Below are positions 34,993 through 44,949 of a DNA stretch of 64,000 nt, piece by piece. The stretch covers positions 62,001 through 126,000 of the forward strand of contig NZ_JAAARM010000019.1 in NCBI RefSeq assembly GCF_009908285.1, given 5' to 3'. The notes below the pieces were generated by a model that was not told where the DNA came from, searched no databases, and saw only the letters and a program-made list of their open reading frames with translations. The stretch is from Pseudomonas sp. Fl4BN1. Lineage in GTDB: Bacteria; Pseudomonadota; Gammaproteobacteria; Pseudomonadales; Pseudomonadaceae. Numbering within the stretch: the stretch's first letter is position 1; every line of letters begins with the position of its first letter. A program made the translations under genes and the position numbers.

Positions 34993-35349
34993 ATGTGGCG
35001 TTACGGGTGGGCATTGCCGTTGCTGGTGCTGATCAGCGGTTGTGAATCGACCCACGAGCATTTGCTCAGGCTGGGCTATCCGCCGGCGTTTGCCGACGGC
35101 TTCGATGATGGCTGCATCAGTGGTCGCCAGGCGGCAGGGGCCATGACCGGAGAGTTTCGCAAGGACGTTCTCCGCGACCTCAAGGATCGTCAATACGCGA
35201 CAGGCTGGAGCGATGGCTTTCGGCAATGCCAGGCCATGCTGGAGAACCAGGACCGCAACGACTACCGGGATCACCATTGGGATGAGCGCGAGCGTGCCTG
35301 GCAACAGGAAAAGGAGCGCGACGCAGCCCGGGCCTATCGCTCGCAGTAA
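34993..35349 (+). CDS. Small lipoprotein, unknown function
   Basis: A 118-residue protein with lipobox ISGC (MWRYGWALPLLVLISGCEST, Cys17). The mature part contains GYPPAFADGFDDGCISGRQA, resembling repeats of the form Y-x-x-G-x-x-D-G-(C) seen again as YATGWSDGFRQC, and ends in a very charged helix (DERERAWQQEKERDAARAYR). No family recognised. It lies 131 bases after the DUF4105 gene and 71 before the Gre-like gene. Confidence 0.7.
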   Translation: MWRYGWALPLLVLISGCESTHEHLLRLGYPPAFADGFDDGCISGRQAAGAMTGEFRKDVLRDLKDRQYATGWSDGFRQCQAMLENQDRNDYRDHHWDERERAWQQEKERDAARAYRSQ

Positions 35350-35420
35350 GTCGTTTTCAGGTAACCGTCGAAGTCAAAAGCCTGCAACCATGGCCCAACC
35401 CTCCACTCAAGGAGAAAACC

Positions 35421-35915
35421 ATGAGCCGCGCTTTCGTCAATGAAGATCAGGCCGCCGCCCAGGCCGAGCAGCCGGTGGAGCGCCAGATTAGCACTCAACC
35501 CAATTACGTCACGCCTCAGGGGCTCGCCGAGCTGCAGGCCAGAGTTGCCCACCTGCATAGCCAGCACATAGAGCAAACCGACTCGGGTGATGCCGCCGAT
35601 CCACAACGACTGGCAGAGTTGGAGCGCGACCTGCGCTACTTCTCCCAACGCCTGCACAGCGCCATGGTGGTCACTGCAGCAACCTCCACCGACAAGGTGC
35701 AGATCGGCAGCCGGGTCACCTTCGCCGATGATCAGAATCACCAGCAAAGCGTGCAATTGGTCGGAGAGGATCAAGCGGATGCGGCCAGGGGCCTGATCAA
35801 CTGGGCGTCGCCCCTGGGTCGTGCCCTGCTGGGGGCACAACCCGGTGACGAAGTCCTGTGGCAGCGACCGGTGGGGGATCAGGTGATCGAAATCATCCGC
35901 ATCGAACCGGCCTGA
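35421..35915 (+). CDS. GreA/GreB family transcription factor-like protein
   Basis: A 164-residue protein with a coiled-coil-like N-terminal half (YVTPQGLAELQARVAHLHSQ ... LAELERDLRYFSQRL) and a C-terminal GreA/GreB FKBP-like domain (DKVQIGSRVTFAD; VGEDQADAARGLINWASPLG; RALLGAQPGDEVLW). Gre factors rescue backtracked RNA polymerase; the acidic tip of the coiled coil (here around DSGDAADPQRLAELE) would insert in the secondary channel. A paralogue of true GreA/B, so its role is uncertain. ATG with AAGGAGAAAACC. Confidence 0.86.
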   Translation: MSRAFVNEDQAAAQAEQPVERQISTQPNYVTPQGLAELQARVAHLHSQHIEQTDSGDAADPQRLAELERDLRYFSQRLHSAMVVTAATSTDKVQIGSRVTFADDQNHQQSVQLVGEDQADAARGLINWASPLGRALLGAQPGDEVLWQRPVGDQVIEIIRIEPA

Positions 35916-35921
35916 GGCAAC

Positions 35922-37259
35922 TCAAACCACGCCTTGGGCGAGCATGGCATCGGCAACTTTGACAAAACCGGCGATGTTCGCGCCCTTGACGTAGTTGATC
36001 CGGCCATTCTCTTCACCGTAGTGCACGCATGCATGGTGGATCGACTGCATGATGTTGTGCAGCTTGCTGTCCACCTCACCGGCGGTCCACAGCAAGCGCA
36101 TGGCGTTCTGCGACATCTCCAGCCCACTCACGGCCACGCCGCCAGCGTTGGACGCCTTGCCCGGGGCGAACAGGATGCCCGCGTCGATAAAGATATCCAC
36201 AGCCTCCAGGGTGGTAGGCATGTTGGCGCCTTCGGCGACACAGGTACAACCATTGCGCAACAAGGTATGGGCGGCGGCGGCGTCCAGCTCGTTCTGCGTG
36301 GCACAAGGCAGCGCAATGTCGCAGACCAGGTCCCACGGCGTCTTGCCGGCGCGGAACTCCAGGCCGAAGCGACTCGCCAGTTCGCTGATGCGCCCACGCG
36401 TGATGTTTTTCAACTCCAGTACCGCCAGCCACTGCTCTTCGCTCAGGCCAGACTCGCAGTACAGGGTGCCTTCGGAGTCCGACAAGGAAATCACCTTGCC
36501 TCCCAGATCCATGACCTTGCGAGCCGCGTACTGCGCCACATTGCCGGAACCGGAAATCGCCACGCGCTTGCCTTCGACACGATCACCGCGACGCTTAAGC
36601 ATTTCCTCAGCGAAGTACACACAGCCAAAACCTGTGGCTTCCGGACGAATCAGGCTGCCGCCATAGCTCATGCCCTTGCCGGTCAGCACCGACGTGAACT
36701 GGTTGCTCAGGCGTTTGTATTGGCCGAAAAGGAAACCGATCTCCCGGGCACCGACGCCGATATCACCCGCCGGAACGTCCACATCGGCACCAATATGGCG
36801 ATACAGCTCGGTCATGAAAGCCTGGCAGAAGCGCATGACTTCGGCGTCGCTCTTACCTTTGGGGTTGAAGTCAGAGCCGCCTTTGCCGCCGCCCATGGGC
36901 AGGGAGGTCAGGGAGTTCTTGAACGTCTGCTCGAAGGCGAGGAATTTCAGCACCCCCATGTTGACCGATGGATGGAAGCGCAGGCCGCCCTTGTAGGGAC
37001 CAATGGCGCTGTTCATCTGGATGCGGAAGCCACGATTGACCCGGACCTTGCCCTGATCGTCGACCCAGGAAACGCGAAACACCACGGTGCGTTCCGGCTC
37101 ACAAATGCGCTCGAGAATGCCGGAGCTCAGATAGTGCGGATTGGCTTCGAGAAAGGGCCAGAGGCTACGCAGCACCTCTTCCACTGCCTGGTGAAACTCA
37201 GGCTGGTCCGGGTCGCGCTTTTTCAGGCGGGCGAGGAAGTCTTCGACGGATTCGATCAT
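35922..37259 (-). CDS. gdhA: NADP-specific glutamate dehydrogenase
   Basis: GdhA aminates 2-oxoglutarate with NADPH. The 445-residue product has the hexameric small-subunit layout: catalytic PMGGGKGGSDFNPKGKSD, then the coenzyme domain with the GSGNVAQYAA motif, and the C-terminal NAGGVAVSGLEMSQN. Start MIESVEDFLARL (37259); an open extension to 37328 lacks family likeness. Convergent with the Gre-like gene, six bases apart, with no terminator visible between them. Confidence 0.96.
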   Translation of the reverse strand: MIESVEDFLARLKKRDPDQPEFHQAVEEVLRSLWPFLEANPHYLSSGILERICEPERTVVFRVSWVDDQGKVRVNRGFRIQMNSAIGPYKGGLRFHPSVNMGVLKFLAFEQTFKNSLTSLPMGGGKGGSDFNPKGKSDAEVMRFCQAFMTELYRHIGADVDVPAGDIGVGAREIGFLFGQYKRLSNQFTSVLTGKGMSYGGSLIRPEATGFGCVYFAEEMLKRRGDRVEGKRVAISGSGNVAQYAARKVMDLGGKVISLSDSEGTLYCESGLSEEQWLAVLELKNITRGRISELASRFGLEFRAGKTPWDLVCDIALPCATQNELDAAAAHTLLRNGCTCVAEGANMPTTLEAVDIFIDAGILFAPGKASNAGGVAVSGLEMSQNAMRLLWTAGEVDSKLHNIMQSIHHACVHYGEENGRINYVKGANIAGFVKVADAMLAQGVV

Positions 37260-37500
37260 GGGAAGTCTCGGCAAATTTATTGTCGTTAAGGGGAGATTTG
37301 CCCGGGACTTTATCAACTCAGTCCGCACCGCGACAGCGCAAAATGTCGCAGTTCTGAATTTAAATGGTGCAATAAATATAAATACGCTGGTTTTTCAGGT
37401 TTTTTACGCACCGAATTGGTGACAAAAATTGACGGATTTGCACCCACTTTGTACGCCAACAACCCATGGAGAATAGATCGGAAACTGTTGTACCGGGCAT
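37260..37500. other. AT-rich upstream region of gdhA
   Basis: No gene. The stretch 37350-37440 is much richer in A/T than the surroundings (AATTTAAATGG, AATAAATATAAATACG) and contains two copies of the hexamer GCACCG/TGCACC type. It should hold the gdhA promoter. I cannot assign an NtrC or sigma-54 site with confidence. Confidence 0.5.
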
Positions 37501-37532
37501 AAAAAACGGAGCCCGAAGGCTCCGTTCTTTTC
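37501..37532 (-). terminator. Terminator after ettA
   Basis: On the minus strand, AAAGAACGGAGCC TTCG GGCTCCGTTTTTT: a stem with a UUCG-type tetraloop and T run, 15 bases after the ettA stop. Confidence 0.9.
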
Positions 37533-37546
37533 AAGCAGCGACCCGA

Positions 37547-39211
37547 TCAGGCCAGCTTCTTGTGACGCACACGATGCGGTTGTGCCGCGGCTTCGCCCAG
37601 GCGCTTCTTGCGATCGGCTTCGTACTCGGTGTAGTTGCCTTCGAAGAACACCGCTTGGGAGTCATCTTCGTACGCCAGGATGTGAGTGGCCACCCGGTCC
37701 AGGAACCACCGATCGTGAGAGATCACAATGGCAGCGCCCGGGAAGTCCAGCAGGGCTTCTTCCAGGGAACGCAGGGTTTCAACGTCGAGGTCGTTGGACG
37801 GTTCGTCGAGCAGCAGGACGTTGCCGCCCTCTTTCAGGGTCAGGGCCAAGTGCAGACGACCGCGCTCACCACCGGACAGGTCCTTGACGAACTTCTGCTG
37901 GTCGCCGCCCTTGAAGTTGAAACGACCAACGTAAGTGCGCGACGGGATCTCGTAGTTACCGATACGGATCTGGTCGGAACCGTCGGAGATCTGCTGGAAC
38001 ACGGTCTTGCTGCCGTCCAGGTCTTCGCGGCTCTGATCCACACAGGCTAGCTGCACGGTTTCGCCGACTTCGATGGTGCCGGAGTCCGGTGTTTCCTTGC
38101 CCATCAGCATGCGGAACAGGGTCGACTTACCGGCACCGTTACCGCCGATCACGCCAACGATGGCGCCTTTAGGCATGGAGAACGACAGGTTGTCGATCAA
38201 TACGCGATCGCCGTAGCCCTTGGTGACGTTCTTGAACTCGATGACCTTGTCACCCAGGCGCGGACCAGCCGGGATGTAGATCTCGTTGGTTTCGCTGCGC
38301 TTCTGGAATTCCTGCGATTGCATTTCTTCGAAGCGTTGCAGACGAGCCTTGGACTTCGACTGGCGGGCCTTGGCGCCTTTGCGCACCCACTCCAGTTCTT
38401 CCTTCATGGCTTTTTCGTGGGCCGACTGCTGCTTGGACTCGGCAGCCAGACGATCGGACTTGGCTTCCAGCCAACCCGAGTAGTTGCCCTCGTAAGGAAT
38501 ACCGGCGCCGCGGTCGAGTTCGAGAATCCAGCCAGCAACGTTGTCCAGGAAGTAACGGTCGTGCGTGATCGCAACCACAGTGCCCGGGAAGTCGTGCAGG
38601 AAGTGCTCCAGCCAAGCGACGGAGTCGGCGTCCAAGTGGTTGGTTGGTTCGTCGAGCAGCAGCATGTCGGGGGCGGACAGCAGCAGGCGGCACAGGGCCA
38701 CACGACGCTTTTCACCACCGGACAGGAATTCGACCTTGGCGTCCCAGGCCGGCAGACGCAGCGCATCGGCAGCGACTTCCAGCTGACGCTCCAGATTATG
38801 ACCATCGCTGGCTTGCAGAATCGCTTCCAGCTTGGCCTGCTCGGCCGCCAGCTTGTCGAAGTCGGCATCCGGCTCGGCGTAGGCCGCGTAGACCTCGTCC
38901 AGGCGCGCTTGGGCGTCCTTGATCACGCTGACCGCTTCCTCGACCACTTCACGCACGGTCTTGGTCGGATCCAACTGCGGCTCCTGGGGCAGATAGCCGA
39001 TGTTCAGATCCGGCATCGGACGGGCTTCGCCTTCGAATTCGGTGTCGACGCCTGCCATGATTTTCAGCAGCGTGGACTTACCCGAACCGTTGAGGCCCAA
39101 TACGCCGATCTTGGCGCCGGGAAAGAATGACAGGGAGATATTTTTCAGGATTTCCCGCTTCGGCGGAACAACTTTGCCCAGCCGATGCATGGTGAAGACG
39201 TATTGAGCCAT
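37547..39211 (-). CDS. ettA: Energy-dependent translational throttle protein EttA
   Basis: An ABC-F ATPase of 554 residues that binds the ribosomal E site and gates entry to elongation according to ATP/ADP. It has two ABC domains (GLNGSGKST near residue 38 with signature LSGGEKRRVALCR; GGNGAGKST with LSGGERGRLHLAL), joined by the ABC-F linker (ELEWVRKGAKARQSKSKARL), and the Arm segment between Walker A and the signature of domain 1 (EILQASDGH-type). Start MAQYVFTMHRLGKVVPP. The C-terminal end is KKRLGEAAAQPHRVRHKKLA. Confidence 0.96.
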   Translation of the reverse strand: MAQYVFTMHRLGKVVPPKREILKNISLSFFPGAKIGVLGLNGSGKSTLLKIMAGVDTEFEGEARPMPDLNIGYLPQEPQLDPTKTVREVVEEAVSVIKDAQARLDEVYAAYAEPDADFDKLAAEQAKLEAILQASDGHNLERQLEVAADALRLPAWDAKVEFLSGGEKRRVALCRLLLSAPDMLLLDEPTNHLDADSVAWLEHFLHDFPGTVVAITHDRYFLDNVAGWILELDRGAGIPYEGNYSGWLEAKSDRLAAESKQQSAHEKAMKEELEWVRKGAKARQSKSKARLQRFEEMQSQEFQKRSETNEIYIPAGPRLGDKVIEFKNVTKGYGDRVLIDNLSFSMPKGAIVGVIGGNGAGKSTLFRMLMGKETPDSGTIEVGETVQLACVDQSREDLDGSKTVFQQISDGSDQIRIGNYEIPSRTYVGRFNFKGGDQQKFVKDLSGGERGRLHLALTLKEGGNVLLLDEPSNDLDVETLRSLEEALLDFPGAAIVISHDRWFLDRVATHILAYEDDSQAVFFEGNYTEYEADRKKRLGEAAAQPHRVRHKKLA

Positions 39212-39493
39212 GGTGAACCTAGCGTCAGTGACTGATGAATAGAACGGGCGAGGCCCGTGCCAGGCCATGCGCTGCGCCGACATTGACCATGATCAATACC
39301 GGCGGGCGGAAAAAGCCTGATTGTCTGGAGCTGGAACGCTCCCGCGTAACCGGCAAAACTACCTCAATGCACGATCCAGGTCCAGCCAAGCAGGCCTGGC
39401 ACTTTGCCACAACTCCAGGCATGCTAGCCGCCCTTCGGGCGTCCGGCTTATAGTGCACGTCGCGCCAGCCCAGCCAAACCGCAGGATCACAGC

Positions 39494-42400
39494 TTGCCCA
39501 ATGTCTCTTCGCCACAGCCCGCGCGCGTCAATGCCTCTGCGTTGGCTTATCCTTTGCGGGGCACACTCAAGGGAGCACTGGCGACGCTGGTGCTGCTGCT
39601 CCTGGCCCTGTTGTTCTGGCAGCTGCTGGATCAACTGCAGCAGACCCGCAAGGACCAGCATCAGCACGCCATCGACTATAGCGCCGACCTGGCCGACCAC
39701 TTGAGCCTGAACCTGGCGCTCAATGCGCAGATCGCCCTCAATCTGCTGCCGATCGTCGCAGCCCCCGAAGATAGCCAGCAACAGCAGCAACTGCTGCAGA
39801 AACTCCGGCGCTCGCTACCCGATGTACGCAGCTTCGCCCTGCTGGATTCCCAGGGACAGATCCTCAGCGACAGCGCTACCAACAGCCAGGACGCGCTCTG
39901 GCTGGCTGAGCTAGTGCAACGCAGTCACTCGCAACGTTATTACTACAGCAATGCTGCTGACGGCTCAGTGGTGTATGTGCTGCTGCATCAAACCAGCGGT
40001 TCGACCCGCAGCTACTGGATCCTGCGCATAGCGCCCAGCTTCCTCCAGACCCTGGTCCGGCAGAGTGAAGAAGGCTTCAAACCCACCTGGGCAATCGAAA
40101 ACCGCCTGACCCACCAGGTAATCAAACGCGATGACCGCAGCAGCCCGACTCCGGGCATGCTCGCCCCCGACGAAATGGCCAGCAGCATCCTGCTGGCTCC
40201 CCTGAGCAACAGCGACTGGCAACTGCGTGGCCTGTTTGACCAGCGCGCGGTGATCGAAGAACTGCTGCCGGCCTTTATTGGCAAGTGCCTGCTGGGCCTG
40301 GCCTTCTCCCTGCTACCGGTGATTGCCCTGCTAGGCATGCGCCGGCGCCAGCGCCAACTGCACGAAGGTCGGCGCCGCTATCAGGATATTTTCGAGGGCA
40401 CTGGCGTGGCCCTGTGCGTACTGGATATCTCCGGGCTTCCGGGGTTCCTTGAAAAGCACCACTTGCACACCAGCGACCAACTCAAACACTGGCAGAACAG
40501 CCACCCGGAACAGCGGCAACAACTGCTGCAGGAATTGCGCATCACCGAGGTCAACCAGGTTGCCTTGCGCCTGCTCAATGTCGAGTCCAGCGAGCAGGCC
40601 TGGCAGTTACTGATCGACGGCTGTCCAAAAAACGGCAGCTCCATCGGCAGCCAGTTGCTGGAGACCGTGATCAACCAGCAGAAACAGCTGGAGCTGGAGA
40701 TCAAGCTCAGTGACGCCCACGGCAACGACCAGCATCTGTGGCTCGTATTGCGCCTGCCGGAGCGGACCCAGGACTACAACGCGGTCATCCTCAGTATCAG
40801 CGATATCACCAGCCGCAAGCTGATCGAACTGTCGCTGCTGGAGCGCGAGGGCTTCTGGTCGGATGTGGTGCGTACCGTACCCGATCACCTGTACGTTCAG
40901 GACGTGATCAGCCAGCGGATGATCTTCAGCAACCACCACCTGGGCCAGACCCTCGGCTACAACAAGACCGAACTGCACCAGATGGGCGAGTACTTCTGGG
41001 AAATTCTCCTGCATCCGGAAGACGCCGACCTCTATCACCGCCTGCGCCAGGAACAACGACACACGGCCTACGCCCAACTCCTGCAGTGCCAGTTGCGCTT
41101 TCGCCACCGCAGCGGCGATTGGCGGCGCTTCGAGATCCGTGAGCAAGCCCTGGCCCGAGATCGCTACGACCAGGTGACACGGATCATCGGCGTGGCCAAG
41201 GACATCACCGACCAGATCGAAGCCAGCGAATCCCTGCGTGACAGCGAGCAGCGCTACCGCATGCTGGCTGAAAGCATCAGCGATGTGATTTTCTCCACCG
41301 ACAGCAAACTCTCGCTGAACTACGTCAGCCCTTCGGTACACGCGGTGCTGGGCTACGACGTGGAGTGGATCTTCCAGAATGGCTGGCAGTCGACCATTGC
41401 CAACCCGCAGCAATTGAGTGGCATCTATGCCCTGATGGATCGGGTCAGCAAGGCCCTGGACAAACCCGAACAGCTGGCGCAACTGCGCAGCCAGGTGCAG
41501 ACCCAACTGTTCCTGTTCGACTGCCTGCGGGCCGACGGCCGCAAGATCCCCATCGAATTGCGCCTGGTGCTGGTCTGGGACGAGCATGGCGTATTCGAAG
41601 GCGTGCTCGGGGTTGGGCGCGACATCAGCCAGCAACGCCGGGCGGAAAAAGACCTGCGCATGGCGGCCACGGTATTCGAACACTCGACCTCGGCCATCCT
41701 GATCACCGACCCCGCCGGCTACATCGTCCAGGCCAACGAAGCCTTCAGCCGGGTCAGCGGCTACGCCGTGTCCCAAGTGCTCGACCAACTGCCGAATATG
41801 CTCACCGTCGACGACCAGCAGGAAGCCCATCTGCGCTACGTGCTCAAACAGTTGAACCAGCACAGTACCTGGGAAGGCGAAGTCTGGCTCAAACGGCGCA
41901 ATGGCGAGCACTACCCGGCCTGGGTCGGGATCACGGCAGTGCTCGACGATGAAGGCGACCTGGCCAGTTACGTGTGTTTCTTCAGTGACATCAGCGAGCG
42001 CAAGGCCAGCGAACAGCGGATTCATCGCCTGGCCTACTACGACGCCCTGACTCACCTGCCCAACCGCACACTGTTCCAGGACCGCCTGCACACGGCCTTG
42101 CAATCAGCGGAGCGACAAAAGTCCTGGGTAGTGCTGATGTTCCTCGATCTGGACCGTTTCAAACCGATCAACGATTCCCTGGGCCACGCCGCCGGCGACC
42201 GCATGCTCAAGGAAATGGCCACCCGCCTGCTGGGCTGCGTCGACAATGACGACACCGTGGCGCGCATGGGCGGCGACGAATTCACCCTGCTCCTGCAACC
42301 CCGATCCAGCCGGGAAATGGCTCTGAACCGGGCGATTAATGTGGCCGAGCAGATCCTTGCCAGCCTGGTCAGACCCTTTGTCCTGGAAGGTCGGGAGTTC

Positions 42401-43342
42401 TTCGTCACCGCCAGCATCGGCATTGCCCTGAGCCCTCAGGACGGCAATGAACTGAGCCAGTTGATGAAGAACGCCGACACCGCGATGTACCACGCCAAGG
42501 AGCGCGGCAAGAACAACTTCCAGTTCTACCAGGCGGACATGAACGCCAGCGCCCTGGAACGTCTGGAGCTGGAAAGCGACCTGCGCCACGCCCTGGAGCA
42601 GGAAGAATTCGTGCTGTATTACCAACCGCAATTCAGCGGTGACGGCAAACGCCTGACCGGTGCCGAGGCGCTGCTGCGCTGGCGCCATCCACGACGCGGG
42701 CTGGTGCCGCCGGGGGACTTCATTCCGGTACTGGAAGAGCTGGGCCTGGTGGTGGATGTGGGCGACTGGGTAATCAGTGAAGCCTGCCGTCAACTCAAGG
42801 CCTGGCATCAAGCCAAGGTGCGGGTGCCGAAGGTCTCGGTGAACATCTCGGCCCGGCAGTTCTCCGATGGCCAGTTGGGCACGCGTATCGCCACCATCCT
42901 CAAGGACACCGGCCTGCCGCCGGCGTGCCTGGAACTGGAACTGACCGAAAGTATCCTGATGCGCGAAGTCAGCGAAGCCATGCAGATCCTCGACGGCCTG
43001 AAGAACCTCGGCCTGAGCATCGCGGTGGACGACTTCGGCACCGGTTACTCATCACTGAACTACCTCAAGCAGTTCCCCATCGACGTGCTGAAGATCGACC
43101 GTACCTTCGTCGACGGCCTGCCGTCCGGCGAACAGGATGCGCAGATCGCCCGCGCCATCATCGCCATGGCCCACAGCCTGAACCTGGCGGTGATCGCCGA
43201 GGGCGTGGAAACCCACGAGCAATTGGATTTCCTCCGTGAGCATGGCTGCGACGAAGTCCAGGGCTACCTGTTCGGCCGGCCGATGCCGGCCAACCGCTTC
43301 GAGGCGCAGTTCAGCAACGACGCCCTGTTCATGTTCGATTGA
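39494..43342 (+). CDS. morA: Membrane PAS-GGDEF-EAL c-di-GMP enzyme MorA
   Basis: A 1,282-residue inner-membrane protein: TM1 about 27-46, periplasmic sensor about 47-258, TM2 about 262-282, then about four PAS/PAC units (starting near 295, 455, 590 and 725), a GGDEF domain (GGDEF at 926-930) and an EAL domain (E1058-A-L in GAEALLRWRHP, with TESILM, DDFGTGYSSL and AEGVET). Both catalytic motifs are intact, so synthesis and breakdown of c-di-GMP are both possible, as shown for MorA in other Pseudomonas. Its position before glyA matches morA-glyA of P. aeruginosa. Start TTG 39494 with AGGATCACAGC ahead; no in-frame ATG exists nearby. Confidence 0.88.
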   Translation: MPNVSSPQPARVNASALAYPLRGTLKGALATLVLLLLALLFWQLLDQLQQTRKDQHQHAIDYSADLADHLSLNLALNAQIALNLLPIVAAPEDSQQQQQLLQKLRRSLPDVRSFALLDSQGQILSDSATNSQDALWLAELVQRSHSQRYYYSNAADGSVVYVLLHQTSGSTRSYWILRIAPSFLQTLVRQSEEGFKPTWAIENRLTHQVIKRDDRSSPTPGMLAPDEMASSILLAPLSNSDWQLRGLFDQRAVIEELLPAFIGKCLLGLAFSLLPVIALLGMRRRQRQLHEGRRRYQDIFEGTGVALCVLDISGLPGFLEKHHLHTSDQLKHWQNSHPEQRQQLLQELRITEVNQVALRLLNVESSEQAWQLLIDGCPKNGSSIGSQLLETVINQQKQLELEIKLSDAHGNDQHLWLVLRLPERTQDYNAVILSISDITSRKLIELSLLEREGFWSDVVRTVPDHLYVQDVISQRMIFSNHHLGQTLGYNKTELHQMGEYFWEILLHPEDADLYHRLRQEQRHTAYAQLLQCQLRFRHRSGDWRRFEIREQALARDRYDQVTRIIGVAKDITDQIEASESLRDSEQRYRMLAESISDVIFSTDSKLSLNYVSPSVHAVLGYDVEWIFQNGWQSTIANPQQLSGIYALMDRVSKALDKPEQLAQLRSQVQTQLFLFDCLRADGRKIPIELRLVLVWDEHGVFEGVLGVGRDISQQRRAEKDLRMAATVFEHSTSAILITDPAGYIVQANEAFSRVSGYAVSQVLDQLPNMLTVDDQQEAHLRYVLKQLNQHSTWEGEVWLKRRNGEHYPAWVGITAVLDDEGDLASYVCFFSDISERKASEQRIHRLAYYDALTHLPNRTLFQDRLHTALQSAERQKSWVVLMFLDLDRFKPINDSLGHAAGDRMLKEMATRLLGCVDNDDTVARMGGDEFTLLLQPRSSREMALNRAINVAEQILASLVRPFVLEGREFFVTASIGIALSPQDGNELSQLMKNADTAMYHAKERGKNNFQFYQADMNASALERLELESDLRHALEQEEFVLYYQPQFSGDGKRLTGAEALLRWRHPRRGLVPPGDFIPVLEELGLVVDVGDWVISEACRQLKAWHQAKVRVPKVSVNISARQFSDGQLGTRIATILKDTGLPPACLELELTESILMREVSEAMQILDGLKNLGLSIAVDDFGTGYSSLNYLKQFPIDVLKIDRTFVDGLPSGEQDAQIARAIIAMAHSLNLAVIAEGVETHEQLDFLREHGCDEVQGYLFGRPMPANRFEAQFSNDALFMFD

Positions 43343-43359
43343 CCCCGACCCTCTGTATG

Positions 43360-43418
43360 AGCCGGCTTGCCGGCGAAGGCGCTCTCAGGGGCCTCTTCGC
43401 TGGCAAGCCAGCTCCTAC
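43360..43418. repeat. REP pair between morA and glyA
   Basis: GAGCCGGCTTGCCGGCGAA (43360-43378) and TTCGCTGGCAAGCCAGCTCC (43396-43415) facing each other, 17 bases apart, starting 17 bases after the morA stop. Confidence 0.85.
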
Positions 43419-43537
43419 GGGAGCTAAGCCGTGACGTGAAGGCCACTTGTCTGCGACATGATGTCCTTTCATATGCCATCTAAAACCCATTGGGGTAGAA
43501 TGCCTCCCTTTTCTGCCCCCGATCCTTGAGGACCGCC

Positions 43538-44791
43538 ATGTTCAGCCGTGATTTGACTATTGCCAAGTACGACGCAGATCTCTTTGCCGCCATGGAGCAA
43601 GAAGCTCAGCGTCAGGAAGAGCACATTGAGCTGATCGCTTCGGAAAACTACACCAGCCCAGCGGTGATGGAAGCTCAAGGCTCGGTGTTGACCAACAAAT
43701 ACGCCGAAGGTTACCCAGGCAAGCGCTACTACGGCGGCTGCGAATACGTCGACGTGGTTGAACAGCTGGCCATCGATCGCGCCAAGGAACTGTTCGGCGC
43801 CGATTACGCCAACGTCCAGCCGCACGCCGGCTCCCAAGCCAACAGCGCCGTGTACCTGGCCCTGCTGCAAGGCGGCGACACCATCCTGGGCATGAGCCTG
43901 GCCCACGGCGGTCACCTGACCCACGGCGCCAGCGTTTCGTCCTCCGGCAAGCTGTACAACGCCGTTCAATACGGCATCGACGCTAACGGCCTGATCGACT
44001 ACGACGAAGTCGAGCGCCTGGCAGTCGAGCACAAGCCGAAAATGATCGTGGCCGGTTTCTCTGCCTACTCGCAGATCCTCGACTTCCCGCGCTTCCGCGA
44101 AATCGCTGACAAAGTCGGCGCCTACCTGTTCGTCGACATGGCCCACGTGGCCGGTCTGGTTGCCGCAGGCATCTATCCGAACCCGGTGCCATTCGCTGAC
44201 GTGGTGACCACCACCACCCACAAGACCCTGCGCGGTCCACGTGGCGGCCTGATCCTGGCTCGCGCCAACGCCGACATCGAGAAGAAACTCAACTCCGCAG
44301 TATTCCCGGGCGCCCAGGGCGGCCCACTGGAGCACGTGATCGCGGCCAAGGCGATCTGCTTCAAGGAAGCCCTGCAGCCTGAGTTCAAGACCTACCAGCA
44401 GCAAGTGCTGAAGAACGCCAAGGCCATGGCCGGCGTGTTCATCGAGCGCGGTTTTGACGTGGTTTCCGGCGGTACTGAAAACCACCTGTTCCTGCTCTCG
44501 CTGATCAAGCAGGACATTTCCGGTAAAGACGCCGACGCCGCTCTGGGCGCCGCCTTCATCACCGTGAACAAGAACTCGGTACCAAACGACCCACGCTCCC
44601 CGTTCGTCACCTCCGGCCTGCGCTTCGGCACTCCAGCCGTGACCACTCGCGGCTTCAAAGAGGCCGAGTGCAAAGAGCTGGCTGGCTGGATCTGCGACAT
44701 CCTGGCTGATCTGAACAACCAGTCGGTCATCGACGCGGTTCGCGAGAAAGTCAAAGCCATCTGCAAGAAGCTGCCGGTGTACGGCGCTTAA
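43538..44791 (+). CDS. glyA: Serine hydroxymethyltransferase
   Basis: A PLP enzyme converting serine and THF to glycine and 5,10-methylene-THF. The 417-residue product has YPGKRYYGGCEYVD, the DMAHVAGLVAAG strand and the PLP lysine K229 in TTTTHKTLRGPRGG, the position known for E. coli GlyA. Start MFSRDLTIAKYD with GAGGACCGCC before it. Expected strong codon bias is seen. A terminator follows. Confidence 0.97.
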   Translation: MFSRDLTIAKYDADLFAAMEQEAQRQEEHIELIASENYTSPAVMEAQGSVLTNKYAEGYPGKRYYGGCEYVDVVEQLAIDRAKELFGADYANVQPHAGSQANSAVYLALLQGGDTILGMSLAHGGHLTHGASVSSSGKLYNAVQYGIDANGLIDYDEVERLAVEHKPKMIVAGFSAYSQILDFPRFREIADKVGAYLFVDMAHVAGLVAAGIYPNPVPFADVVTTTTHKTLRGPRGGLILARANADIEKKLNSAVFPGAQGGPLEHVIAAKAICFKEALQPEFKTYQQQVLKNAKAMAGVFIERGFDVVSGGTENHLFLLSLIKQDISGKDADAALGAAFITVNKNSVPNDPRSPFVTSGLRFGTPAVTTRGFKEAECKELAGWICDILADLNNQSVIDAVREKVKAICKKLPVYGA

Positions 44792-44816
44792 TCAGCCCGC
44801 AGATCGCAGTACGAGA

Positions 44817-44842
44817 AGCCCGGCCCTGCGCCGGGCTTTTTT
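44817..44842 (+). terminator. Terminator after glyA
   Basis: AAGCCCGGC, short loop, GCCGGGCTT and six T, 25 bases after the stop. Confidence 0.92.
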
Positions 44843-44911
44843 ACGCCTGCAAAATCCCCCCCGACCACACCCACCTGTTTTTCGCAGGTCATGACTGACC
44901 AGAGGATTCCA

Positions 44912-44926
44912 ACTGGTAAGACCGGT
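44912..44926. promoter_or_regulatory. GntR/FCD-type operator, site 1 of dctA-type gene
   Basis: ACTGGTAAGACCGGT: an imperfect inverted repeat on the GGT-N3-ACC core used by FadR-subfamily regulators (PdhR and LldR type). It lies upstream of the predicted -35. Confidence 0.6.
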
Positions 44927-44949
44927 CATGCAAATTTGCGACACCCCTC

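Noticed and set aside
37330..37470. NtrC or sigma-54 sites upstream of gdhA
   Set aside because: TGCACC-like pieces are present but no full TGCACC-N4-GGTGCA dyad or GG-N10-GC promoter could be placed.
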